Shown here in pieces: positions 29,215 to 35,718 of a stretch of 36,559 bases of DNA. Positions within the stretch are counted from its first letter, which is position 1. Each line of letters opens with the position of its first letter. Position numbers and translations under genes: made by a program. The notes below the pieces were generated by a model that searched no databases, was not told the origin of the DNA, and saw only the letters and a program-made list of their open reading frames with translations. Source of the DNA: a virus; IMG/VR virus record IMGVR_UViG_3300032308_001826, positions 1-36,559 of that record. The stretch is one strand, 5' to 3'.

Positions 29215-30135
29215 TTATATATTATTTGCTTCATTTAGATACCTTTCGTAAAAATATTCACTCCATGCATCATGGTAAGAAATTCCGTAATGTCCAGACC
29301 CATCTAACGTTTCCATTAAATTTGGCTTATTTTTATTTTTTACACAATATTCGTACACATTTTTATAAAACTGTAACGTATTCATAGTTTTAAAAGTTTT
29401 AGTATTTTTTTCTAATAAAACAATATGTTCGTAAGGATCTCTAAATTTAAACTCACGATAACTACTTTCATCACTTGAAGGTAGATATCCATTTTCATCA
29501 GTAAGACTATAATTATTATTTATCATATTTAAATTACTTTCAAGTTTATGCCACAATAAATCTTGTTCTGGAACTATCCAGGTAGTTGATATTAATTTTA
29601 TATTATTAGATATACAATAATCTTCAAATTGTTTATAAAATTCAATAACAAATGGAGTAAGCAATATATCTGGATTTTTTAAATATATAAAATCTCTTTC
29701 AAGATCTGGTAACAATAAAAATACCACATCTGGCTTTGAATATTTTCTTATATATCTATAAATATTTGTTATTGTTTCTATTACACTTCCACCTGAAATT
29801 CCAAGATTAAAATATCCACTAAACTGTTCCTCTAGTAAAAGTTTTTTATATAACGAATAACTCCAAACCTCTTCATACTTACTTCCAACACCAAAAGTGT
29901 GTGAACAACCAGAAAACAAAACATGTTTTTTATCATGTGTTTGTAAAAATTCATCACACCTAAACCCTTGTTCGTTTAACTTAACAGGGTTATTTGCTTT
30001 ATCAAAATATTTAATTACATCATCATTATCTTTCTTTATTAAAAAATCTTCTAAACTAGTATGTATTAAAAATTCATTTAGTTTAGCACGATATCTATGA
30101 TTAGAATACAAAATGTCTTGTTCAAACGTATTCAT
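29215..30135 (-). CDS. SGNH/GDSL-type hydrolase (copy 2)
   Basis: 306 codons, starting in TAATG. VLFSGCSHTFGVGSKYEEVW (S78) and LGISGGSVIETITNIYRYI match copy 1 closely; FLLLPDLERDF replaces its Asn block. The C-terminus holds LDGSGHYGISYHDAWSEYF, where the DxxH block carries Gly-Ser. N-terminal 65 residues are unique. Two unequal paralogs side by side suggest different acyl or glycan substrates. Confidence 0.78.
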   Translation of the reverse strand: MNTFEQDILYSNHRYRAKLNEFLIHTSLEDFLIKKDNDDVIKYFDKANNPVKLNEQGFRCDEFLQTHDKKHVLFSGCSHTFGVGSKYEEVWSYSLYKKLLLEEQFSGYFNLGISGGSVIETITNIYRYIRKYSKPDVVFLLLPDLERDFIYLKNPDILLTPFVIEFYKQFEDYCISNNIKLISTTWIVPEQDLLWHKLESNLNMINNNYSLTDENGYLPSSDESSYREFKFRDPYEHIVLLEKNTKTFKTMNTLQFYKNVYEYCVKNKNKPNLMETLDGSGHYGISYHDAWSEYFYERYLNEANNI

Positions 30136-30809
30136 TACTCTTCTCCAGTTGAATTTCTAATCATGTGCGACGGTACATTATGAAACCAAGTTGGTAGTGC
30201 ATATCTTGGCCCCTTCAAAACAGAATCAACTTCGTGAACATATAAAAAGTTAGATGGAAAAAAAACAATACTACCTGCTGATGGTTTAATAGTTACATTG
30301 GATTGTTTAAATGTTATTTCCCCACCAACATAGTCATCGTTAAGGTATAACAGTACAGATAAAACCCTAGTACTTACACCCTGGTCTTGATGTGGTGGTA
30401 AGTATCCAGACTTATCATATCTTAATAAACTAGTTGCGTGCTCTTTTGCTTTAACATTTTTTTGTGCAAATGGATATAATTTTGTTGAATAGTGCAATAG
30501 TGCTTCATCAATTGATCCATGTATTCTAGAAGATATGTTTCTTTGTTCATCTTTAAAAGCATCATCTTCTGATATCTGTTCCATAGTTGGAATAAACTTT
30601 TGCCAACAAAATATTTCTTTTGTTCCAGCACTATCATTAATCCAAGGAGACCAAGGTTGAACAACTGTTCTTTGTTTAATATCTTCAGAACTATTCAAAA
30701 ACCTTTCTTCTAAGTCTTCTATGTTTCTTATAATCTGATCAGTATTTTTTACAACATTCTTATAATATACTAAACCTAAATCTAATACTTCATGATCTAT
30801 TGAACTCAC
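30135..30809 (-). CDS. 2OG-Fe(II) oxygenase, P4H-like (copy F)
   Basis: 224 codons. The start is a GTG at 30809, within the last 20 bases of the next oxygenase gene, with GAGAGG before it. H140/D142 (LPPHQDQG), YLNDDYVGGEITF, KPSAGSIVFFPS, H192 (YVHEV) and R202 complete the site. TAATG coupling to the SGNH gene shows that hydroxylation and acyl-editing enzymes are made together. Confidence 0.88.
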   Translation of the reverse strand: MSSIDHEVLDLGLVYYKNVVKNTDQIIRNIEDLEERFLNSSEDIKQRTVVQPWSPWINDSAGTKEIFCWQKFIPTMEQISEDDAFKDEQRNISSRIHGSIDEALLHYSTKLYPFAQKNVKAKEHATSLLRYDKSGYLPPHQDQGVSTRVLSVLLYLNDDYVGGEITFKQSNVTIKPSAGSIVFFPSNFLYVHEVDSVLKGPRYALPTWFHNVPSHMIRNSTGEE

Positions 30810-31416
30810 GCTCTGCAGCCTCTCTTTCTAATGGATACTCTACGGCTTGCCAAGTTGGATTCTTATCTTCCCCCAAGAAATCTGGATCTGCATGTTCTGG
30901 AAGTGATGTGTGCATATATAGTGCAGTGTATCTATGACCTTCAGTTACTTCAGTAATACCGTGAATATATTCTGTACCAGAACTTGGAAAGAATACTGCA
31001 GAATATTTTTTAGGCTGGTATACAAAATCTTGATTAGGAAAAAATATTTTACCACCTTGGTATTCTGGAGTTTCATTTAAATAAATTATTGTACTAAATT
31101 CTATAAATGGTTCTGGACCTTGTGCATCTAAATGTAGTCCACCCCTTGTACCCTTTATCCAGTGTGATCCAAAACCTTTAAACACATATATTGGATTAAG
31201 AAATCCGTTAAGGGACCTGTGTATTTCATTAGACTTATTGCCATACTTAATCATAATATCCATGACCGTTTTATTGTACGGTAATGATGTACCACCATAT
31301 CTTTTACTATAGTATTCTGGATACGGATTAACCTCTGATGGGTTGTGTTGTTCCCTTATTAGGGTATCTGCGTCTTCCTTGGTTATGAAATTATCCACTA
31401 CCGCGATTCTATGCAT
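30790..31416 (-). CDS. 2OG-Fe(II) oxygenase, P4H-like (copy G)
   Basis: 208 codons, MHRIAVVDNFITKEDADTLI. H95/D97 (GGLHLDAQG), YLNETPEYQGGKIFFP, H152 (YIHGI) and R162 are all present; the Asp-Gly-Gly turn is varied (YQGGK). It has its own promoter, so the oxygenase-SGNH-carbamoyltransferase-GT60 run probably starts here. Best guess is a hydroxylase of a peptide or amino-acid side chain. Confidence 0.86.
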   Translation of the reverse strand: MHRIAVVDNFITKEDADTLIREQHNPSEVNPYPEYYSKRYGGTSLPYNKTVMDIMIKYGNKSNEIHRSLNGFLNPIYVFKGFGSHWIKGTRGGLHLDAQGPEPFIEFSTIIYLNETPEYQGGKIFFPNQDFVYQPKKYSAVFFPSSGTEYIHGITEVTEGHRYTALYMHTSLPEHADPDFLGEDKNPTWQAVEYPLEREAAEREFNRS

Positions 31417-31436
31417 ACTGTTCCTGTCTTTTCTCT

Positions 31437-31442
31437 ATTATA
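31437..31442 (-). promoter_or_regulatory. Extended -10 promoter of the 31416 operon
   Basis: On the minus strand TGA-TATAAT lies about 20 bases before the ATG at 31416, with ACAGGAAC as ribosome site, so unlike many genes here this mRNA has a leader. It sits at the end of the gene at 31446. It would drive 31416 through 24581. Confidence 0.55.
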
Positions 31443-31445
31443 TCA

Positions 31446-32369
31446 TTAATCAATATAGTTGATCTTAGTCATAAACTTCTTTGAATCTATGTCAGTAAAC
31501 AAAGATGCGTCTGGATCGTACTCTACATCGTTTAATGGAAACGGTATATAGTTTAATTCATTAATATTAATCTTATGCTTTCCAAAGAAAGAAGCAGCAT
31601 CCCCCATTAAAGGCTTGCCTATATCCTCATATTTATTTTTTTGTTTTTTAAACAAATCAATCATTTCATTATAGTTGTGATATTTAGAAAAGGTTGTATA
31701 CAGGTATTCCAAAGTATCTACTTCATCCTTATTGTAAAAACTATCTGGACAACTGTATACCTTTATATGGTTACTATAGTATAAAAGAGATAGGGTTTCC
31801 TCTTCACCATAATACTTCATGTACCATGGATAGCCAATTTGTTGTAATGTTGATGTATGTCCAAAAATTAAATCTCTGCTAACAAAATATGTTTGATTAA
31901 GACTATCAGTTGTTTCTTCTTCTTTTTTTAAATAAAACAACCCATCATTACTCAAAGTTATTTTATTCTTTCCACTAATAATAGACTGTTTATCTTTAAG
32001 ATTTTTTAACAAATATTCATCCCAGTCTTGACTTAAATATATATTGTCAGACAACAATAATGTATATGAATACTGGGATTGACTAAGTATGTCATTTTTA
32101 TACTTACAAGGACTTTTTATTTTATCCCAAACAATGTGACTGTAGTTAACGTCTTGAAAATTTTCAAAGTATTCCCATTTTTCTAAAGCATTTTCATTAT
32201 AAAATCCAAACTGATCCCATTTTGTTAAAGGGCTTTGATCAAAAATTTTAACAAATATTTTATTTTTTTTAGAAGATCTTTCTACTAAATTGGCAACAAC
32301 ATTTTTTAAATTTTTGTTCTTATAAGAATATATAATTACATTGATTGGATTAGGCAAATCTTTATTCAT
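31446..32369 (-). CDS. Second, diverged GT60-like glycosyltransferase
   Basis: 307 codons. INVIIYSYKNKNLKNVVANL opens the GT-A fold; IFVKIFDQSPL and KSPCKYKNDILSQSQYSYTL parallel the GT60 segment before the DxH. At 104-117, LLLSDNIYLSQDWD replaces the IDSH...WD, so SDN stands where DSH would be. YFVSRDLIFGHTSTLQQIGY and YYGEEETLSLLYYSNHIKVY match the C-terminal half including EE. The altered metal site may change donor or activity. It overlaps the DUF6065-like gene upstream by eight bases. Confidence 0.7.
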   Translation of the reverse strand: MNKDLPNPINVIIYSYKNKNLKNVVANLVERSSKKNKIFVKIFDQSPLTKWDQFGFYNENALEKWEYFENFQDVNYSHIVWDKIKSPCKYKNDILSQSQYSYTLLLSDNIYLSQDWDEYLLKNLKDKQSIISGKNKITLSNDGLFYLKKEEETTDSLNQTYFVSRDLIFGHTSTLQQIGYPWYMKYYGEEETLSLLYYSNHIKVYSCPDSFYNKDEVDTLEYLYTTFSKYHNYNEMIDLFKKQKNKYEDIGKPLMGDAASFFGKHKININELNYIPFPLNDVEYDPDASLFTDIDSKKFMTKINYID

Positions 32370-33123
32370 CAGAATCTTCTTTTAAACCCTTGTTTCTAAA
32401 TAGTTTTTTTCTCCAAGCAGTTTTTTTATAATAACCATATAACATTGACCTTCTATTCTCTGCTTTAAACTCATGCTCGTCAAATTTTTCTTGACTTAAA
32501 TCTAATTCCATTTCCCAATTATCTCTTTTAAAAGGTATCATTTGAAATAGTGGAGTTCCCTTTTTAATAATTCCCTGAAAGCCTCTCTTTAAAAAGAATG
32601 CTGTAAACACTGGAAGGCCCCATATATCTGATTCGACAATACCAGACATAGTAATAAAAGGTAGATCGTGTCTATTCATTGGATGAGTTATTAATACAGA
32701 ATAACCTGGAGGTGTTTCATAGTACCAATTCATTCTCCATCCGTAATGTATTGGATGACAGTTATCTGGAACTGGAAGATCTATTGTTGGTCTTTTATCC
32801 ATTATCATTATATCTTTATCCCAAGATAATTTTGGTTTTCCATCTTTATCTAACTCTACTAACAAATCATCTTCTAATAAATAATAATATCCAGCAGTTA
32901 ATGAATCAAGAAATGGCATACACATCTTTGTTGCAACTCTTGCACCATCTCCACCTATATTATTTACTGGAGATAAATACTTTTCGTCATTCCATATTTC
33001 ATGTTTTGCCAAAGCCTTATACCATTCTGGCACATGCTTTACAGCAGGTTCTGGTGGAGTAAAAATGTTATTATAGTTTGGTCCACCACCTGGAGTAAAA
33101 GATATTTTTAGTGGATCATTCAT
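32362..33123 (-). CDS. DUF6065-like protein (copy 2)
   Basis: 253 codons. MCMPFLDSLTAGYYYLLEDD, TPPGYSVLITHPMNRHDLPF, GIVESDIWGLP, FFLKRGFQGIIKKGTPLFQM and PFKRDNWEMELD correspond segment by segment to copies 1 and 3. N-terminus SFTPGGGPNYNNIFTPPEPA precedes the PEWYKAL segment. The family is beta-rich and soluble, of unknown function. It overlaps copy 3 by one base (TAATG). Its position beside oxygenases and GTs suggests it supports modification of a shared target. Confidence 0.75.
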   Translation of the reverse strand: MNDPLKISFTPGGGPNYNNIFTPPEPAVKHVPEWYKALAKHEIWNDEKYLSPVNNIGGDGARVATKMCMPFLDSLTAGYYYLLEDDLLVELDKDGKPKLSWDKDIMIMDKRPTIDLPVPDNCHPIHYGWRMNWYYETPPGYSVLITHPMNRHDLPFITMSGIVESDIWGLPVFTAFFLKRGFQGIIKKGTPLFQMIPFKRDNWEMELDLSQEKFDEHEFKAENRRSMLYGYYKKTAWRKKLFRNKGLKEDSDE

Positions 33124-33851
33124 TACTTATATTCTTTTTTTTGTCTAAATTTTTCTTTATAAGAATTTCTAAAACTGCTTCTCACTAAAAGTCTTTGTCT
33201 TTCAATTTCACCCTTTCCTTCAGAGTGAGCAACAAATTCTGATTCCCAACTTTCTCTTTTAAAAGGAATTGCTTGAATCAATGGCGTTCCTTGTTTAATT
33301 ATTCCTTCAAAACCTTTTTCAATATGCATTGAAAGATGTCCATCTGAAGCAAATCTATCTGTGTCAACAACTGCTTCAAACATTTGAAATGGAACTGGAT
33401 CTCTATGAAATGGATGAGTAAACAATGTGCTGTATCCTTTTGGGGTCATCAATGCCCAAAACGGTAATATTCTAAATATTTGTTTGTGATATCTGTCTAA
33501 GTTTACTGGATAATTAGATACTTGTTCTGTTGTATGAGTTGCAATCATGTCGTTTCCAAGAAACTTTAATTCATTTGGAACACTCCAAGTTATTTTTTCT
33601 GGATTAGTAGCATTAACATATATGTCCATTGGAACTTTAAAAATGTATCCAGCAGTTATCAAATCAAATATTGGCATACATCTTTTTATTGTGCTACTCA
33701 TACCACCTTTAGATATATACTCTTTAAACTCATCACCTATAAATCCTGGCTGTTGCTTGTACCAATCTGGCATACACTTAATTGCTGCTTCTGGTTTTGG
33801 TACAAAAACTTCTGTCTTATCAGAAAAAGGATAGAAACTAACCTTATTCAT
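33123..33851 (-). CDS. DUF6065-like protein (copy 3)
   Basis: 242 codons. KRCMPIFDLITAGYIFKVPM, TPKGYSTLFTHPFHRDPVPF, AVVDTDRFASDGHL, IEKGFEGIIKQGTPLIQAIP and FKRESWESEF are the family landmarks. It starts by overlap with the 33844 gene's stop (TATGAATAA). Copies 2 and 3 are adjacent and coupled, consistent with tandem duplication and divergence. Confidence 0.75.
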   Translation of the reverse strand: MNKVSFYPFSDKTEVFVPKPEAAIKCMPDWYKQQPGFIGDEFKEYISKGGMSSTIKRCMPIFDLITAGYIFKVPMDIYVNATNPEKITWSVPNELKFLGNDMIATHTTEQVSNYPVNLDRYHKQIFRILPFWALMTPKGYSTLFTHPFHRDPVPFQMFEAVVDTDRFASDGHLSMHIEKGFEGIIKQGTPLIQAIPFKRESWESEFVAHSEGKGEIERQRLLVRSSFRNSYKEKFRQKKEYK

Positions 33852-34551
33852 AAAATCTCCTAATCTCTTTTACCATTATATCACTTGCCTCAAAAACCAT
33901 GTTGTACATTGGAGAAAACCTACTTATCTTTCCATACTCTTGATCAACCATATGACTTCCTATTTTCTTAAATTGAAAGTGAACAAAAGGTGGATCAACA
34001 TGTTGAGTGTTGTTTAGTATTTTTTTAAAACTCATTGTGTCTTCTGATATTAGAAATGGAGAACCCTCTGGTTGCCTAATGTCAACAGATATATCTTCAT
34101 CAATAATCCAAGGTACATAGAATCTAAATGTCTGATTAAAACATGTTGCAGAGTCACCAAAGTCTTCCCTATCTGATAAATAGTATTGCCTAATCCAAGG
34201 ACGATCTAAGTTCCACATAATTCTTTCCTTATATGGCTCATCCCTTTCCATTGTGTTAATAATTTCAGGGCTATTAACTAAAAATATTTCAGCATGATTA
34301 GTTTGCTGAAGAGTAACCACATTGTTATCAATACTTATTAGTTTTGGTTTTGGATATAGCCTATCAACATAAAGGTTAATTGGTTTTATAATATCATTAT
34401 CTTTTCCTTTGATGCCTTCAGGATAACTAAGCCATCTTGATGGAACCCTAGATCTTTTATTAATCCATGAAAAAGATTCAGACTTTGATTTATGCCATAT
34501 AAAAAAGTCTTCTCTTAATTCAGAGATTGACTCGTTATTGCTCTGTTTCAT
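33844..34551 (-). CDS. Unknown protein, possibly a distant DUF6065 relative
   Basis: 235 codons, MKQSNNESISELREDFFIWH. Order along the sequence: RVPSRWLSYPEGIKGKDNDI, FRFYVPWIIDEDISVDIRQP, EGSPFLISEDTMSF and HVDPPFVHFQFKKIGSHMVD. The length and a VPWI...GSPF segment vaguely recall the neighbours' TPxGYS region, but I cannot show homology. It overlaps genes on both sides. Confidence 0.65.
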   Translation of the reverse strand: MKQSNNESISELREDFFIWHKSKSESFSWINKRSRVPSRWLSYPEGIKGKDNDIIKPINLYVDRLYPKPKLISIDNNVVTLQQTNHAEIFLVNSPEIINTMERDEPYKERIMWNLDRPWIRQYYLSDREDFGDSATCFNQTFRFYVPWIIDEDISVDIRQPEGSPFLISEDTMSFKKILNNTQHVDPPFVHFQFKKIGSHMVDQEYGKISRFSPMYNMVFEASDIMVKEIRRFYE

Positions 34552-35020
34552 CCCAATCCTTATTTAATAATTCTTTTGGTATAACCTTGTACCCACTTCT
34601 ATCAATACCAATCTCATATCCCTTTTCAGCCTCTATCCAACCTAACAACTTAACTGTTCTATATTCTGAGTCTGATAGTTCTGCACCCCAAATAATTAAA
34701 CCACGATTAAGATCCTTTTCACGCACTGCTGGACCAGACTGTGTTCTTACTCTTCTTACCTCTATGTTTGTTCCTACATCTGGCATATCTTTATACTTCT
34801 TATGCTTTCTACCGTCCCAAACTGAGGCATGCCAATACTGGTTTGTATATTTAGCAACTGCTAATTCACAAATTGCTGATGCAGGTTGAGCGTTTCGATC
34901 TTCTTCCATACTAGATCTATTGTAGTATGAAGCGTCTACCTTGTTCCAATTTTCTGTATATCTTCGCATACCTACCATATAAGCATGTTCGTATTCCCAT
35001 GGTTCTAATTCAACTATCAC
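34535..35020 (-). CDS. Unknown protein with nuclease-like acidic motifs
   Basis: 161 codons, GTG start at 35020 with AAAAGAGA upstream. ICELAVAKYTNQYWHASVWD gives a Glu helix; MPDVGTNIEVRRVRTQSGPA gives D-x-x-x-x-x-ExR, and RGLIIWGAELSDSEYRTVKL a core strand. This resembles the E...D...ExK order of PD-(D/E)XK folds, with Arg in place of the Lys. Such proteins are common in phages. Assignment is tentative. Confidence 0.6.
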   Translation of the reverse strand: MIVELEPWEYEHAYMVGMRRYTENWNKVDASYYNRSSMEEDRNAQPASAICELAVAKYTNQYWHASVWDGRKHKKYKDMPDVGTNIEVRRVRTQSGPAVREKDLNRGLIIWGAELSDSEYRTVKLLGWIEAEKGYEIGIDRSGYKVIPKELLNKDWDETEQ

Positions 35021-35034
35021 TTAATCTCTTTTCT

Positions 35035-35463
35035 TTAAAACTTACTTTTTAATAAGTTGTTTGTTCTACTAAATGTTCTAACTCTGTGACAATTTGAGCA
35101 AACCACATCACATTTTTTTACTTCTTCTAAAATATCATCATACTTGTACCATTTAACCATTTTAGATATGTTATCAACTTTTTTACCTCTAACATGATCA
35201 AAATCTAATACATAATACGGAAACTTTTTATTACAATCTAAGCATCCAGTTTCTTCTTTTATTTCTGCCAAACGTTGTCTTATCTCTTCTCTACGTCTTT
35301 CGCTTCTTTGTTTACTTTTATCAATTTGATTTTCACCTAAATGATAGGAAATGGTACTTTTTGAACACCCTAATTCTTTTTGTATTTGATTATAAGTATA
35401 TCCTTTTGATCTTAAATCAATTATGTTTTCTTTGTGTCTTACTGTATTATTTTTGTTTTTCAC
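35035..35463 (-). CDS. HTH-HNH endonuclease, homing type
   Basis: 142 codons from the GTG at 35463, eight bases after an extended -10 (TGA-TATGAT); an in-frame TTG at 35472 is the alternative. Order: helix-turn-helix (IIDLRSKGYTYNQIQKELGC, SKSTISYHL), basic linker, then the HNH core CLDCNKK, YVLDFDHVRGKK and CSNCHRVRT, with two CxxC zinc pairs. Free-standing nucleases of this kind sit beside tRNA genes and spread through phage genomes; here three tRNAs lie just upstream. Confidence 0.85.
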   Translation of the reverse strand: MKNKNNTVRHKENIIDLRSKGYTYNQIQKELGCSKSTISYHLGENQIDKSKQRSERRREEIRQRLAEIKEETGCLDCNKKFPYYVLDFDHVRGKKVDNISKMVKWYKYDDILEEVKKCDVVCSNCHRVRTFSRTNNLLKSKF

Positions 35464-35487
35464 AATATCCAATCATATCATAGTACG

Positions 35488-35559
35488 AGCCCCAGAGCGA
35501 ATTCGAATCGCTAACCTTCCGCTTACAAGGCGGATGCACTGCCGTTGTGCTACTGGGGC
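35488..35559 (-). tRNA. tRNA-Thr (TGT)
   Basis: Minus strand. Acceptor GCCCCAG/CTGGGGC, anticodon stem CCGCC/GGCGG with loop TTGTAAG (anticodon TGT), T-arm with TTCGAAT loop. U33 is present and the fold is complete. CCA is not encoded. It reads ACA/ACN codons, frequent in this AT-rich DNA. Confidence 0.93.
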
Positions 35560-35560
35560 G

Positions 35561-35634
35561 TGGGAGTAACAGGACTTGAACCTGTGATAGCCGAATTATG
35601 AGTTCGGTGCCTTAACCTACTTGGCTATACTCCC
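35561..35634 (-). tRNA. tRNA with CAT anticodon (Met, or Ile if lysidine-modified)
   Basis: Minus strand. Acceptor GGGAGTA/TACTCCC, anticodon stem CCGAA/TTCGG with loop CTCATAA (anticodon CAT), T-arm ACAGG-TTCAAGT-CCTGT. The first acceptor pair is G-C, so it is not an initiator. Elongator Met is likely, but tRNA-Ile2 cannot be excluded from sequence alone. Confidence 0.9.
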
Positions 35635-35636
35635 TT

Positions 35637-35712
35637 TGGCTGGCGTGGTAGGTCTCGATCCTACGACTTCGAAATTAACAGTTTCGCACTCTGCCAACTG
35701 AGTTACACGCCA
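35637..35712 (-). tRNA. tRNA-Asn (GTT)
   Basis: Minus strand. Acceptor TGGCGTG/CACGCCA, anticodon stem CGAAA/TTTCG with loop CTGTTAA (anticodon GTT), T-arm GTAGG-ATCGAGA-CCTAC. Uniquely of the tRNAs here, the 3' GCCA follows the acceptor (35640-35637), so CCA is encoded. It is the first of three in transcription order. Confidence 0.93.
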
Positions 35713-35718
35713 TCTTTT

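Noticed and set aside
32679-33062. Long open frame on the plus strand opposite the DUF6065-like gene
   Set aside because: It is rich in Leu/His/Tyr from reading the opposite strand; the minus-strand protein shares conserved segments with two paralogs.
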